This document shows, piece after piece, positions 12,801 to 24,078 of a DNA stretch of 64,000 nt. The DNA is from Coriaria nepalensis (lineage: Eukaryota > Streptophyta > Magnoliopsida > Cucurbitales > Coriariaceae): assembly GCA_027186245.1 (NCBI GenBank), contig CP114498.1, positions 1,805,501-1,869,500 of the forward strand, in the 5' to 3' direction. Position numbers and translations under genes: made by a program. Position 1 is the first letter of the stretch. Each line of letters starts with the position of its first letter. The notes below the pieces were generated by a model. That model did not search any database. It was not told where the DNA came from and saw only the letters and a program-made list of their open reading frames with translations.

Positions 12801-13968
12801 CTTGTAGACAAATTTCTATGTCCCTGCTCAGCCTGCTTTGAGGCCCTTCATTCCTTCTACTCCACCTGTACTAAGAAATGTGGAGCAATATCAGCAGCCG
12901 ACATTGGGTTCTCAGTTGTATCCTGTCCGTAATTCTTCATTCAATTTTGGATCACAATAAATGACTTACATTATGCATATGCTAAAATTTTTCCGATTAT
13001 TTCAGGGAATCAGTAACCCTACTTATCAACCCATACAGTCAGGGGTCAGTTCAGTTGGGGCCATCCCGCCACATGTGGATTCAATTCCTGGTCATAAAAT
13101 TACACAGGCTGGGGGGCCCACTCCTCCACCAAGGGGGTTCATGCCAGTTTCTAATCCAGGGGTTGTTCAACCTGGAACAGGACTTGTTCAACCACCAAGT
13201 CCTCCTCAGCCTGCTCCGGCACAACCGGCTTTGACACCTCCAACTCCTCCACCAACAGTTCAAACTGCTGATACCTCGAATGTACCTGGTAATTATGATA
13301 TTAATTTATTCTGTGTAGAATAATATTAATTTTTCCTCGAGGATTTTTCTTCCCAATTCTTTTACTGCAATCCAAGTGTCATGGTAGTTTCACTCTCATA
13401 TAATGGTACCGTCCCTGAACCTTCTTAACTTCTATCATAAAAAATCAATTAATATTCTTGGTTTTATTTACTTAAAAATTGTCTACCCCATTTGTTTATT
13501 GATGCTTATTTTATTGTTGGAAATTTGGTCTAGCCCACCAAAAACCTGTTGTATACACATTGATGAGACTTTTCAACGAGACATCAGAAGCATTGGGTGG
13601 GGCCCGTGCAAATCCAGGCAAGAAGCGTGAAATCGAGGACAATTCTAGGAAAATTGGCGCCTTGTTTGCCAAACTCAACAGTGGCGACATATCTAAGAAT
13701 GCTTCCGATAAGCTGATCCAGCTCTGCCAGGCTCTTGATAACGGTGACTATCGTACTGCCCTGCAAATTCAGGTACCCTCTTCTACTAACAAGTCCTCTC
13801 CATTGTACTCAATTGAGTAAGTAGGCCTTTTTTATTGGATCCATGCTCAAATGTCTTCTTTGTTCCATACAGGTGCTTCTTACCACAAGCGAGTGGGAAG
13901 AGTGCAGTTTCTGGCTGGCCCCACTCAAGCGAATGATCAAGACAAGGCAGAATGTGAGATCAAATTAG
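6832..13968 (+). CDS. SEC31: SEC31, COPII outer-coat protein
   Basis: Twenty-two exons read in phase to 1,114 residues, close to Arabidopsis SEC31B (about 1,104). Exons: 6832-7148, 7835-7889, 7968-8090, 8473-8569, 8682-8718, 8796-8901, 8991-9048, 9190-9287, 9430-9549, 9777-9819, 10009-10130, 10225-10352, 10465-11017, 11136-11228, 11418-11603, 11673-11886, 12015-12109, 12207-12371, 12808-12924, 13006-13288, 13534-13772 and 13873-13968. Residues 1 to about 360 are WD40 repeats (for example [15 protein letters not shown]). Residues about 540-800 are the alpha-solenoid with the [14 protein letters not shown] segment. A Pro/Gln-rich linker follows (about 815-1005), then a helical C-terminal domain ending NVRSN. 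SEC31 joins SEC13 in the COPII cage, binds SEC23/SAR1 and drives ER-to-Golgi vesicle budding. The gene looks intact. Confidence 0.95.
8091..8472 (+). other. GC-AG intron (intron 3) of SEC31
   Basis: The donor reads AAG|GCAAGT, with GC instead of GT, and the acceptor is GCAG at 8469-8472. No nearby GT restores the frame: exon 3 (123 bp) and the next exon, starting GGTAGTGGTTCT, join in phase only with the GC donor. GC-AG introns are a known minor class in plants and typically have an otherwise strong donor, as here. Confidence 0.85.
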
Positions 13969-15419
13969 GGTCAGCAATAACTTTTCCTAGAATCTGAAAT
14001 CCCCGTCTTGAGAATATTTACTTCTCGTGCTTCTGGTTGCCTTCTTGGGGCAGTGATCCTTCCATCAATTTATACAAGAATGGTATCCATGCAATGAAGC
14101 TGCAAGATTAGGTTTTGATGTTGTCAAAGAATGAAAGAATGAAGTCCTCACAGATAGTTTAAGATGTTACTGCCTTATTGGCCTTTCTAATTGTTCTCAT
14201 TTGATAGATATTTTTTTTTCGCCCCTGATAGTCTAGTATTTAAGGAAATAGTTTTTTCTTCTTTTTTTTTATTTTTTGTGTACACTGTACAACTATAAGT
14301 TGACTCAAGAAAATTGATTTGACTGCCAGATGTGTGATGACTTGTCTTCTCGCGAAGTCGATTTTCTTATTGTTTTCTTACTTCTTAGAATGATTTGAAT
14401 TTGGAACTTGTCATCTCGGGAAGTCGTTTTTTTTCTATTTTTAATTATATATATATTTTTAATTATATATATATTTTTAATAATACTACTTCTGCTTTGC
14501 CATCTATAATTCTGTACCTCCCTTGCAACTGGCTTACTCACAAAATGAGCTAAGTAGCTTAAAAAGAATACATGGGGACGATAATCCTATCTATTTATTA
14601 CAATTACCAAAATAACAGAAAATCAAACAAGCTCCTTATGTGCTTTAACGGCGATAGAATCCGTTAGGCAGGCTAAATGTGACACGGGACATTCGCAAGC
14701 TAAACGCGTTACGGGACGTTCTGTCCCATACAGTGGACACCCCTCCACATTGTGAACAACTTAACTTTTAATTAGATATAACCAGATGAAACAAAAGAAG
14801 AGGTTCTTTCCCTTTAATAACTTGTTGGGTTTTGATTTATAAGTAAAATGAGAATTTGTGAAATGAGTATAATGAGAATTGCTAAAATTATGGATAAAAT
14901 GAGGTCCGCAAAGAAATATAGTAATTGATATGAAAATTAAATTTGTATATATATTTTTTATTCTCTGCATTATCGCTTTTTAAACAAGTAATGATAGGAA
15001 TCAATTTTTGTCGGGTCAATGAATAAAAATCGATTTTTGTCCGATCAAGGAATCAAAAAGTAGATCCACTTCATTTCATAGAATATATGGAATGTAACCA
15101 ACCGATATAAATAAAATCGATTTCCTTTCATGATTTTACATAATCACAATCAAACGAACCATAAGGATGTAAGAATCCTTACCAATCAAACTCCTTTACC
15201 ACGTCATTATGAGTAAATTCAATTGACTTTAAAGAAACTCTTTTACTTTTCCTCCCGAGTGAAGATATATCTTCATCTCATATATGAATTTGGACCGACT
15301 CAAATATCTATGTATATAATATAAATTTTACCATTTATTTTTTTTGGGCAAAAAATGTATAGGATAGATTACTTCATCTGTTGATGCTAAACTTCACCAA
15401 AATGCTATGTTCACCAAGT
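13969..15419. other. SEC31 3' region and AT-rich intergenic DNA
   Basis: Roughly the first 250-300 bp probably include the SEC31 3' UTR. Two imperfect copies of a 60-70 bp unit containing ACTTGTC-TCTCG-GAAGTCG start near 14340 and 14407, followed by TTTTTAATTATATATATA repeats at 14438-14480. A short palindromic word GGGACGTTCTGTCCC lies near 14714-14728. The rest is AT-rich with no supported gene. Confidence 0.5.
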
Positions 15420-15925
15420 TGCACCAGCAAAATAAAGGAAACGTGAAGGGAAGATAGGGGTTACTACCTACGAACTCTCTATGATGCCTAAGTCAGTAAC
15501 GTGATTGAGATAGGAATAATAAATTAGTTAAATTATAGGAATTGTAAGCTTGTAAGTGTGTACCTTAAGCGCCTCATAGAGAGGGTATTTATAGGGTTTA
15601 CCTGATAGAGTCTTATTGGAGTAGAACTCTTAATTCGGTAGAATCTGCTAAGATCTCCCTTAATTTAGGAGCAAATTTCTAATGTCGTGGATAATGGCTC
15701 AAATCCTCTCTCACGAGGCGACCTTTGGCCCATCAAGTTCCAAGCCTCTTAGGCGACACCTTCGGCGATCCCCATTGGCTGGTGAGTGTTGGGCCTTGTG
15801 AACAATATTGTCTGATCTTATTTTTTAGTCCCATAGGTCACTATAATCATGACCTCGACTCAAGTCCTTATTCAGAAGGGCATTTTCATAAATATTCCTT
15901 AAGAGGATATTTTTGACCCCCATCA
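15420..15925 (-). repeat. 3' LTR of the 15.4-19.5 kb element
   Basis: It aligns along its length with 19014-19502. Shared landmarks include GGAAACGTGAAGGGAA-type, GATGCCTAAGT, CTCCCTTAATTTAG and TTTTTGACCC words in the same order. Its outer end near 15420 is less certain, because the two copies differ over the last 10-15 bases. Confidence 0.7.
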
Positions 15926-16799
15926 CTCAGTCCTTTGGCACAAGTCGATATTACATTATGACATAATTTTTATTCGTGTCCTTGCAAGTAGATCAGCTAT
16001 AATTCATCAGGGCTAGAGTTTTCTCATTGATTGATACTCTTTCTTTTCTCTCATTTCTTCTCTTCATTCATGGATTTTGAAGGTTCTTCTTGAAGGTTCA
16101 TCACTCTCCTTGAAGGCTATTCCATACGAATTGAGTAATATATTATCTTATCTTTCCTTTTTTTTCCCTCAATTTGGATCGCTTGGACAAACTAGAATGC
16201 TTGATTTTTTAGGTGTGAACATAAGTGTGGATGAAGAGCCCCGAGCGGATGAGGAGCCCCTGACATATGAAGAGTCTCATATTCTGCCAGGTCTTGAAAC
16301 TAGCCAATTTATATTTAAGGGGGGATTCTGGGAATGCAGATTTAACATTTGAAAGTCGAACCACTACTGCTAAATTGTCGTTGTAAATTTTTTGACAATC
16401 GCTTTTCTTTAATTTTAGCTTACTGAGGTCGAATAAGCTCCTCGGCCTCTTGGTGGTCAAGACATGATGAGACCTTTATGGCTGAAGAACCATTCATATG
16501 GGTTTACTAGAATTAAAATTGTTTTGATGAAGGTTAAAGTAGACTCCTCAATCTTTTTATATTTACGACATGATGCGGTCTTTTGTAATGAGAAATAATT
16601 ATTTTTGGCTCTGCATGTCAGATGGATGCTTTTGAATCCTCTTACTATATGGATGCTCTTCGAATGTCGATACTTTTAAATATTACTTATATTAATCCTG
16701 TCACTAAATTTTTTACCATAGCCATTTTTGGCTAAGGATAATATATATAAAATAAATAAATAAATAAGACATATATATATATATAACGAATCCCTTGAG

Positions 16800-17190
16800 C
16801 CACGTGCTGAGGTGAATCAATAGTACATGGCTGAGGTGAATCAATAGTACATGACTGAGGTGAATTGTTATTATTCTTTATTTATTTATTTAGTTTTATT
16901 GTGATGTTGCTTTGTCGGCTTAGTAATTGACTTAAGTATTTGACCATGAATGCAAAGTATATGTTTTGACCATGTTTTTCATTTTCTAGGTGATTTGTTA
17001 ACCATACTGAGGTCTTCTCCCTCATTTTGCAGTGCCTCAATATACTGAGGTCTTTTTCTTCATTTTGCATTTCGGTATGCCAAGACATTTTTGGGGTGCC
17101 TCAATATGTTGAGGTCTTCTTCCTTTTTTCGAGCTTCGGTGTGCTGAGACATCTTTTAGGGTACCTCAGCATAGTGAGGTCTTATGTGGG
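16800..17190. repeat. Tandem repeats inside the LTR element
   Basis: A 24-bp unit (CTGAGGTGAATCAATAGTAC plus four bases) occurs twice and partly a third time at 16807-16866. A looser unit of about 60-70 bp carrying TACTGAGGTCTT and GTGCCTCAATAT words recurs at about 17005-17185. Such tandem arrays are common in the non-coding interior of non-autonomous LTR elements. Confidence 0.7.
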
Positions 17191-17799
17191 TCTTGCCCGT
17201 ATTGATGACTAATCAGGTCTCTTCAGTATTATTCTTCTCGATTGATATTTATATTAGGGTTTTGCCTAAGGATCTATATGGATTTCTTTTTGTGGCTTGG
17301 TCTTTAAGATCTCTCTTACCACTATTTGTTATGAAACTCAACTAAGTTCCTCAGCTTTGTCCTAAGTTATTTTATGGCCATATAACCTACTTAGTCTTTT
17401 CGACTTTATTGCTTTTGATGGGGGCATGACTCTTTTTACTGTGGCTGCGCGGGCTTCATTCTTATGCAAGGTTTTTATGCAAAATAAAATTTTATTAAGT
17501 ATAAGAAATTTTAATGACATTTGAAAAATGAACTAAACTAGGCATGGCTTCGAAAAATAAATGAAATAATTATTTTACTGATTCTCGTGTGCAACGCTTG
17601 AGGGACCTTCTATATGCAATTACACTTTTGGCCATGCGGCCCCTCCATTGTATGGGTCAGTTTCTCCTAACGATTTGGTCAGTAGTGGGTTAGTGGTTAG
17701 GTGCATCAAGTTGTCTAGCTTATAGTGATGGCGAGAATCCTTATCTCTCCGATCTGGACTTCTCTTTCAGTCCCCCTTATTGTCCTTTTTCTTATAGTC

Positions 17800-18902
17800 G
17801 TCCTTCTCTCTTCTGGAGCTCTCGCTTGGGCTGAGTAAGCTCTTAATTAGGATTATATACTCGATCGCCCACCCCAATCCAGCATGCCTCATCCATAGCT
17901 TCATAGAGGGTTTTCGGGCATTTGTCTATCGTGGATTTAAGGAACTTTTTGTTCATCACTTCATTCATGAAGGGGTGAAGAACTCTAGGGTCACTTAGAT
18001 TTTCGCACTTTTAAGACACTTTGTTAAATCTCTCCACGAAGTCTAAGAGATATTCTCCTTCCTCTTGTTTGATTGAACGTAGGCTCGTCACTAAGAGATA
18101 CATGGTCGATGCTCGAGTAAAGTTAGCGAGAAAGAGGTCGTCAAGCTCATCGAATGAGCCCACTAATCCTGAGGTTAACCCACTGATCCTGGGGTTAGCC
18201 CTTTAAACCACTCCCTTATTCTGCCTTCCATGATAGTAGAGAATGCTCAGTACATCACACTTTTCGTGGTTTCTTGAAGCTCCATTATGGTCCTATAGGA
18301 CTCAATGTGGTCCCTTGGATCCCTAGACACATCCTAGGCTTGAACTTGGAGGCTCTTAAACTTTCATGTTATGTCAGCCTCCACATTTTCCTTAGTGAAA
18401 GGCTGCTTTTCTTCTTGCATGACTACATGAAAATCAAGACCCTTTTACTCTCCACTGCCTTCCTCATTTCCTCGAACTTTTTAGTCAAGTTATCGGGGTT
18501 AGGAGAATGTCTCTTTCGTTCTTAGCTCGTCCTCCTCCTTAGAAGATCTTTGTTCCCCAATGAGAATGAGCCTTCATCACTAGTGCCGCACCCTTCTTTA
18601 TGACGCCTAATCGGCCTACGCCTAACGACTATAAAGGCGTTAATCTCCTCCCTCATCTTCATCATTGTTACTGTTATTTGTTCAGTGACGGTGTTTCACA
18701 CAATTTCGGCGATATCCTCCCATGTGGGCTGTGTGATGCATATATGGGCCCCTGCCCTTCGCTGCTTGATCGGTCTCCTGGGGACTGCTACCGGTACATC
18801 TTGGAGAGCAACTTGGAGTGTTACCGTTGGGTCTCCCGCAGCAATGTCACAAGATCCCCAAGAGGGGGCCACCGAGTCGTTGTTCTTTGCGATTTGATTC
18901 AT
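17800..18902 (-). pseudogene. Degenerate Ty3/gypsy-type gag
   Basis: The reading starts with an ATG at 18902 just inside the 5' LTR (MNQIAKNNDSVAPSWGSCD). After frame breaks it runs through segments typical of plant gag capsid: DPRDHIESYRTIMELQ (about 18320), IREWFKGLTPGS (about 18210), ANFTRAS and EYLLDFVERFNKVS (about 18050-18125). At least three stops interrupt it, including a TGA where a Cys codon is expected near 18257, so it cannot make a full protein. Gag normally packages the element's RNA. Plus-strand reading frames here, such as 18600-18977, are shadows of this relic. Confidence 0.75.
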
Positions 18903-19013
18903 GGTACGCCTCGCTTATGCAAACTTTTGATCTCGAACGAAAATTTGTGTTCCCCACAGTCCGCGACAAACTGTTGATTCCAAAATTCGCCAATAGTATG
19001 TCCATCGAGTCAC

Positions 19014-19502
19014 ACTTGTAACATAAAGGAAACATGAAGGGAATGTAGATGTTACTATTTACGAATCATCTCTGATGCCTAAGTTAGTAATTTGATTGAA
19101 ATAATAAATCGATTAAATGATAGTAATTGTAAGCTCATGAGCATGTACCTTAGGCATCTTATAGAGAATGTATTTATAAAATTCACCTAATAGAATCCTC
19201 ATAAAATAAAACTCTTTATTTAATAAAATCCGTTAAATTCTCCCTTAATTTAGGGATAAATTTTTAATAATGTGAATAATGAGTCAAATCATTTCTCAAG
19301 ATAACCTTTGACCTATTTTATTTCAAACTGTTTAAGCGAAATTTTCAATAATCCCTATTAATTAATAAGTAGTAAATCTTATGTGCGATATTATCTGATC
19401 TCATTTTTCATCTCGCGGGCCGCAATCAAGGCCCAAACTCAAATTGTCATTGAAAGAAGCATTTTTATAAATATTTCTTGAAACCGTATTTTTGACCCAT
19501 CA
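19014..19502 (-). repeat. 5' LTR of the 15.4-19.5 kb element
   Basis: It is the partner of the repeat at 15420-15925, in the same orientation. It is visibly more AT-rich: many positions with G or C in the other copy are A or T here. The sequence just inside it on the minus strand has a GGACTGTGGGGAAC word like the leader of some plant Ty3/gypsy elements. I could not assign the primer tRNA. Confidence 0.7.
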
Positions 19503-20418
19503 TCATCATCTAATAAATGCATATATAAACACCTCACAAATTACAACTCATCTGCTACCCTTATAACTTAAAAATTTACTACATCGGGACAAAGACATAC
19601 GACAGCTTAACTAATCATGGATGATGGATCTACTTTTCCTCGTAGCTGCCAAATCGAAAATATATAATGTATCCATTTCTTCTTGAGCTTCACGCTAACA
19701 AAAACAGTCTCATACGACGAGAACGAAAATTGTGTAACACCCATACTCACGAGAGCATAACTACAAATGGGTAGAGGGTTTTTTTTTGTTTTTTGGTAAT
19801 GAAAGGGATTGTGGGCTCCCAGAAATCAGTTGTCAAAGTGTTGCAGTTTAACATTCTTGTCAGTTTCCAAATGTATTTTACTCATTTGGATTATTATATG
19901 AGTCGTTTATTCTGCACCACATTTTCCCAAAAGGGGGAGCATCCTGCCATCCTGTTCAAATTAAACCATTTTTTGGCTTCATCTCTCAAAACCCAACTTC
20001 ACTCCAGATTTGAAGAGACGCATTGAATTTGGGTTTCGGGGTCTCTTTCAAACATTTTGTTTTATTACTATTTTTACTAATTATCAACGTAACATCAAAT
20101 TTACTACCCACTGTCGGTTTCATTTTGCAAGAACTAGCAGAACTACGAAAATCAACCAATTTCAGAACTCTTGCATCAACTTCTCTATGCATTTTGCAAG
20201 AATTTGTTTTAGATGTACATCAACTTAATTTGCAAAACAAATTAACAGTGAGCTAACAAAAACACCCAATTACAGGAACTATAAGCTAGATGCCCTTGAC
20301 CCACACATTGAGAAGGAAGATTAACAACACAGATGTTTGCTTTAAAACATATTAATTGAACATCCAACCAAAAAAAACAAGAAGCCAAGGATTTTTGCCC
20401 CATTGCCAATTTACTCGA
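19503..20418. other. Intergenic region and probable 3' UTR of the kinase gene
   Basis: There is no coding sequence that I can support. It contains a TCATCATCATC stretch at the LTR edge and a T run near 19779-19791. The last few hundred bases before 20419 are probably the 3' UTR of the minus-strand kinase gene. Confidence 0.45.
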
Positions 20419-21861
20419 TCAAACTTCTCCTATCGACAAAAAATCTGAGCTTTTCCCGGTCGATTGGTTCCGCCTCAAATGCAAGTCATTTTTACTCCCA
20501 TTTCCATAACAGCTAGGTTGACGATGATCTTTCCCACTAAAAACATATCTTTCACCACCAAATCCCAAACCCAAAAACCCATTTCCCGATTTCAACTTAG
20601 CCTCCATCCCTTCACCCTCTTCCTCATTTCTAGCCATAAGATCCATCAAATTACTACTAAACCCCATATCCGAGTAAACCCTTTGAGAATTCCTCATCAT
20701 TTGCCTCGAAGAATCCAAATTTCCACCTTCACATCCTGTTCTCAACTCCACCGGCCTGCCCACATTTTCAACCATCAAACAAGGATTACTAAACCCATTC
20801 CAAGAATGAATAGGAACCAATTTGCTCAACCCATTAAGCCAAATCACAACATCTTTCATAGCCGGCCTCCTTTCTCTACAAGACCTTACACATTTAGCGG
20901 CAATCAAAGCCAATTGCTTTCTCACAATCAGATCCTTAGGCGGCAAAATTCTCGGATCGTAAATACCCATAAGCTTCCCTTTCTTTATCAAAGGAACAGC
21001 CCAATCCACAATCGAAGGAGGCGAATAGCTTACATCAATAGCTTTCCTTCCACTTATAATCTCCAACAACAAAATCCCAAAACTAAAGACATCAGTTTTG
21101 GTACTCAAATTATCAGGTGTCACATAACATGGGTCGAGGTAACCCATTGTTCCGGCAGGTGGGGTTGATCTGAGCCGAAAATCATCAGCATGGGCCTGAA
21201 TTGCTAGCCCAAAATCACCTAACCGGGCATTGGAATTTCTGTCAAGAAGTATGTTAGCTGACTTGATATCTCTGTGAATTACAGGTGGGTTTGATGAGTG
21301 GAGAGTGTCTATGGCTTTAGCAGTTTGTAAAGCTAGTCTAATTCTGCGACCCCAATTTGGTGGGTTTTGAGAATTGGAATGAAGAACATCGTAAAGAGTA
21401 CCATTACTCATGAACTCAACGACTAGAAGTTTGTTCTTTGAATCGTTAGAAAAACCCAGTAAATTGACCAAACCTGGGTTTTGGATTCTGGACAGAATGT
21501 CGATCTCGTTCTCTACCTCGTTTGTGATTTCGTTCGTTGAGGAAGATGAGGAGGCGGCGGCAGCGGGGGTTGCAGCGGGGGTGGTGAGATTGTAGCGGTG
21601 GGTTCGAGATGGTTTTTTGACGGCCACGGGTCGGCCACCGAGTACGGCTTTGTAGACGTAGCCATGGCTGCCTTTGCCTAAGAGCTTCTGATCGGAGAAG
21701 CCATTAGTGGCAGCTTCGAGGTCGCTGTAATCGAAGTGTTGGATCTTAATGGGTTTCTGTGGTTTGTGAGGAGGAGTGGATTTGGAGGAAGAAGAGGAGG
21801 ATGGGGTTAGAGAATTGGAAGTGGAAATGGCCGAATCGGCTCTGCAAGAAAGGTATCCCAT
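20419..21861 (-). CDS. Receptor-like cytoplasmic kinase (At3g51990-like)
   Basis: A single uninterrupted frame encodes 480 residues. The kinase domain covers about residues 57-350. It has the Gly-rich loop GKGSHGYVY (62-70), VAVKK with Lys82, the catalytic loop HRDIKSANILLD (196-207) and DFG at 216-218, so all catalytic residues are present. There is no signal peptide or membrane segment, so it is a soluble RLCK type rather than a receptor kinase. The N-terminus MGYLSC offers Gly2 for myristoylation and Cys6 for palmitoylation, suggesting anchoring to the plasma membrane (inference). A Ser-rich stretch follows (19-29). Insertion of a low-complexity Ala/Ser/Thr segment (about 92-110) between the beta strands is unusual. 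Family and intronless structure match At3g51990 from memory. Substrate unknown. Confidence 0.9.
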   Translation of the reverse strand: MGYLSCRADSAISTSNSLTPSSSSSSKSTPPHKPQKPIKIQHFDYSDLEAATNGFSDQKLLGKGSHGYVYKAVLGGRPVAVKKPSRTHRYNLTTPAATPAAAASSSSSTNEITNEVENEIDILSRIQNPGLVNLLGFSNDSKNKLLVVEFMSNGTLYDVLHSNSQNPPNWGRRIRLALQTAKAIDTLHSSNPPVIHRDIKSANILLDRNSNARLGDFGLAIQAHADDFRLRSTPPAGTMGYLDPCYVTPDNLSTKTDVFSFGILLLEIISGRKAIDVSYSPPSIVDWAVPLIKKGKLMGIYDPRILPPKDLIVRKQLALIAAKCVRSCRERRPAMKDVVIWLNGLSKLVPIHSWNGFSNPCLMVENVGRPVELRTGCEGGNLDSSRQMMRNSQRVYSDMGFSSNLMDLMARNEEEGEGMEAKLKSGNGFLGLGFGGERYVFSGKDHRQPSCYGNGSKNDLHLRRNQSTGKSSDFLSIGEV

Positions 21862-22031
21862 TGTTCAACCAAAGTTTTGCTGTGTTTTCTTATTTTATTT
21901 CTCTTTAAATTTTGCGAAGTAAGAAAAGGAAAAAAGTTTGAAGTTTATAGACAGGAGAGGAGAGGTGTTGTTGGGTCCTTCAATTTCTGGATTTTGTTGC
22001 TGTTTTTTGGGGTGTGGAGTGAATAAAATTT

Positions 22032-22033
<2 letters not shown>

Positions 22034-22068
<35 letters not shown>
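22034..22068. repeat. (GA)n microsatellite upstream of the kinase gene
   Basis: About 17 GA units lie 170 bp upstream of the minus-strand kinase start codon. On that strand it is a CT tract, a frequent feature of plant core promoters and leaders. Likely polymorphic. Confidence 0.85.
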
Positions 22069-22069
<1 letters not shown>

Positions 22070-22073
<4 letters not shown>

Positions 22074-24078
22074 CAATTAATGTGTTTGATCTCTTCCGGT
22101 GGGGGATGGTTTTGGGGATTTGGTCCAGAATTAGTATTCATTTTTCATCTAAAAAATATTATTACAGATTTTTGGATTAAAGGTGTTAGTAGTATTATAG
22201 TAACTCTATTTCTTTCCCTGACTCGAACTCAAGAGAATTATTTTATCTCAGTAAATTATTTTTACTGGGTTATTAAATTTTTTACGTAAAAGATCATTAT
22301 ATATTTCTTAACTTATTAAATTATTATATAAAAAAAAAATACTTAATATCTATCAGTAAGTATTTATATGAAATACTTTTTTTTTGTCTTAGTTTGAATC
22401 CAAAATGAAGTAAGTATGAACCCATCATCTTCATTCTTCGGTTTAAGTCCCATAAAATATAATTAGTGGCTAACTTATATACAAGTTAACGTGTGCATTC
22501 TTTCTCAGTCAAAAAGGTAATCACTACTGCCACCATCACCACCACCACCACTACTACTACTAGATTACTCCAAACTATGTTAGTGAGCCGTAAACTTGAA
22601 TCCTACGTCACCCCATCCATCTTATGAATGCATATATATTCAATTGGGATTCATACATTTACATTTATATATGATTTTGTGGTTTGTGGCTGGAGGCTGG
22701 GGATGGTCCCTTCCCTTGTTATGTAGGTAACAAAATTTGGTATCCACCAAAGAGGGAGCTTCGACATTTTCCCCCAACTCAGGCCAATTCATTCACCAGC
22801 ATCAGCCCTGGATTGGACTCTGGAGCAACCCCCATAAAACCATCACGCGGGACCCACACCACACCAGAAATATATAGACAAACATATCCTTAAAATTTCG
22901 AGCAAACGTATAGACAAACATGCCCTTAGAGTTTCGAACATGTAAAGAGTCTGTAACAACGACAATATGAATCCTTGCTGCGTGTATTTACTTACACCTT
23001 TCTATGAAAAGTCATTTTACCTTTTGGGACTTTTCTAAGGTAAATTGAATCAAATTGGTTGAATTAATTGAGAAAGAGAGCATGGATTATGAGAGTAATA
23101 GGGAGTGGTGGATCATATGATATGAGGCTTTTAGGAAATAGAAACAAATAAATTTTTATCATCATTAAAAAGTGATGGTGGGGTCATAGATGTTAAGAGT
23201 AGGAGTCTTAATTAACCACGTGGTTATTTATTTATTTACGGCTTATTAATGATTGACCAAAAAAAAAAAAAAAAAAAGGCTCGAACTAGTGAATACGAAG
23301 CTATTCGTCTCTTATCGATACGACCACATTGGGCTTTCTGATGTCAAAACAAATTGGGCTCATGGTATAATTAACCGGGCCGGGTATAATTCCAACCCGC
23401 AAGGTGTACGGGTGGACAAGGTATGTACCTCTTATTTTCTTTCTCCTCAAGAGGCCCGAAATTAGGACAAGGCATTAAAGTTAACCTAAATTAGGTGACT
23501 TCACCAATCCCCTTTACTATATGGGAAATTTCTTTAACTTACTAAATAAATGCTCTACCATAAGATGCCATATAATGTACATATCCTGATATGGATCCCA
23601 TATATATATATATATCATAATAATTAGTGTTAAAATAATTTTTTACTATTGGATCAAACTCATGGGGCTGATGCCGTATAATTTAAAACCACTCCAAATG
23701 GGAATTAAAGCATCTATAGTATAAGTAATGAACTAAATCGATATAAACATAAACACATCAACAATTTTACTTCACTTCATAAGATATCTTGAGATTAATT
23801 TGATCCATCCTAATCATAAATTACATTCACCCCGAAATTACTCCAATCATTAAAGTGATTATATTCATAAAATCATCTTCTTACTAATGGGAAGATCATT
23901 TTCAAACACGGACGCGCCTCCGATGCCGACAAGGAGGTTGAGCTCACTGTCTTTCATAATATTGTCGGTGAGTCACTGATTTTCCATAAATGAACTAGAC
24001 CCTCCTTTAATCTTCAGCTGCATTTTAAAACCCCCCAAAAAGGAAATGGATCGAGCAAAAAAGCAAATACATTAGAAA
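22070..24078. other. Intergenic region between divergent kinase and acyltransferase genes
   Basis: No gene is supported. It contains a CAC/ACT trinucleotide stretch (about 22530-22562), a tandem duplication of 36 bp (22873-22908 and 22909-22939, second copy diverged), an A run at 23260-23277 and AT repeats at 23602-23613. A GGGCC/TGGGC-rich patch lies at 23330-23400. Promoters of both flanking genes must lie here. The frame at 22684-22893 has no recognisable domain. Confidence 0.5.

Larger units (their letters stand above)
15420..19502 (-). mobile_element. Decayed LTR retrotransposon, gag only (non-autonomous, Ty3/gypsy-like)
   Basis: Two related direct repeats of about 490-505 bp flank a 3.1 kb interior. 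On the minus strand each repeat begins TGATGG-GTCAAAAAT and ends near TTACA or TGCA, as LTRs do. A purine-rich AAAGGACTGAG tract sits just upstream of the 3' LTR (plus 15926-15936), as a polypurine tract should. The interior has a gag relic next to the 5' LTR. No protease, integrase or reverse transcriptase could be recognised, so the element probably depended on partners (LARD-like). No matching target-site duplication could be fixed: candidate 5-mers outside the LTRs differ. The interior also holds 24-bp and roughly 65-bp tandem repeats. Placement in Ty3/gypsy rests on the gag fold signature only. Confidence 0.75.

Noticed and set aside
18600..18977. Plus-strand frame of 125 codons
   Set aside because: Overlaps the gag relic read on the minus strand, which carries clear capsid-type signatures.
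20464..21168. Long plus-strand reading frame of 234 codons
   Set aside because: It lies antisense to the kinase gene, whose frame has full domain support; composition is that of a shadow.
22684..22893. Short plus-strand frame with moderate GC
   Set aside because: No domain, no splice context and next to a tandem duplication; insufficient support.
23275..23350. Possible tRNA-like stretch after the A run
   Set aside because: No cloverleaf with acceptor stem and T-arm could be drawn.
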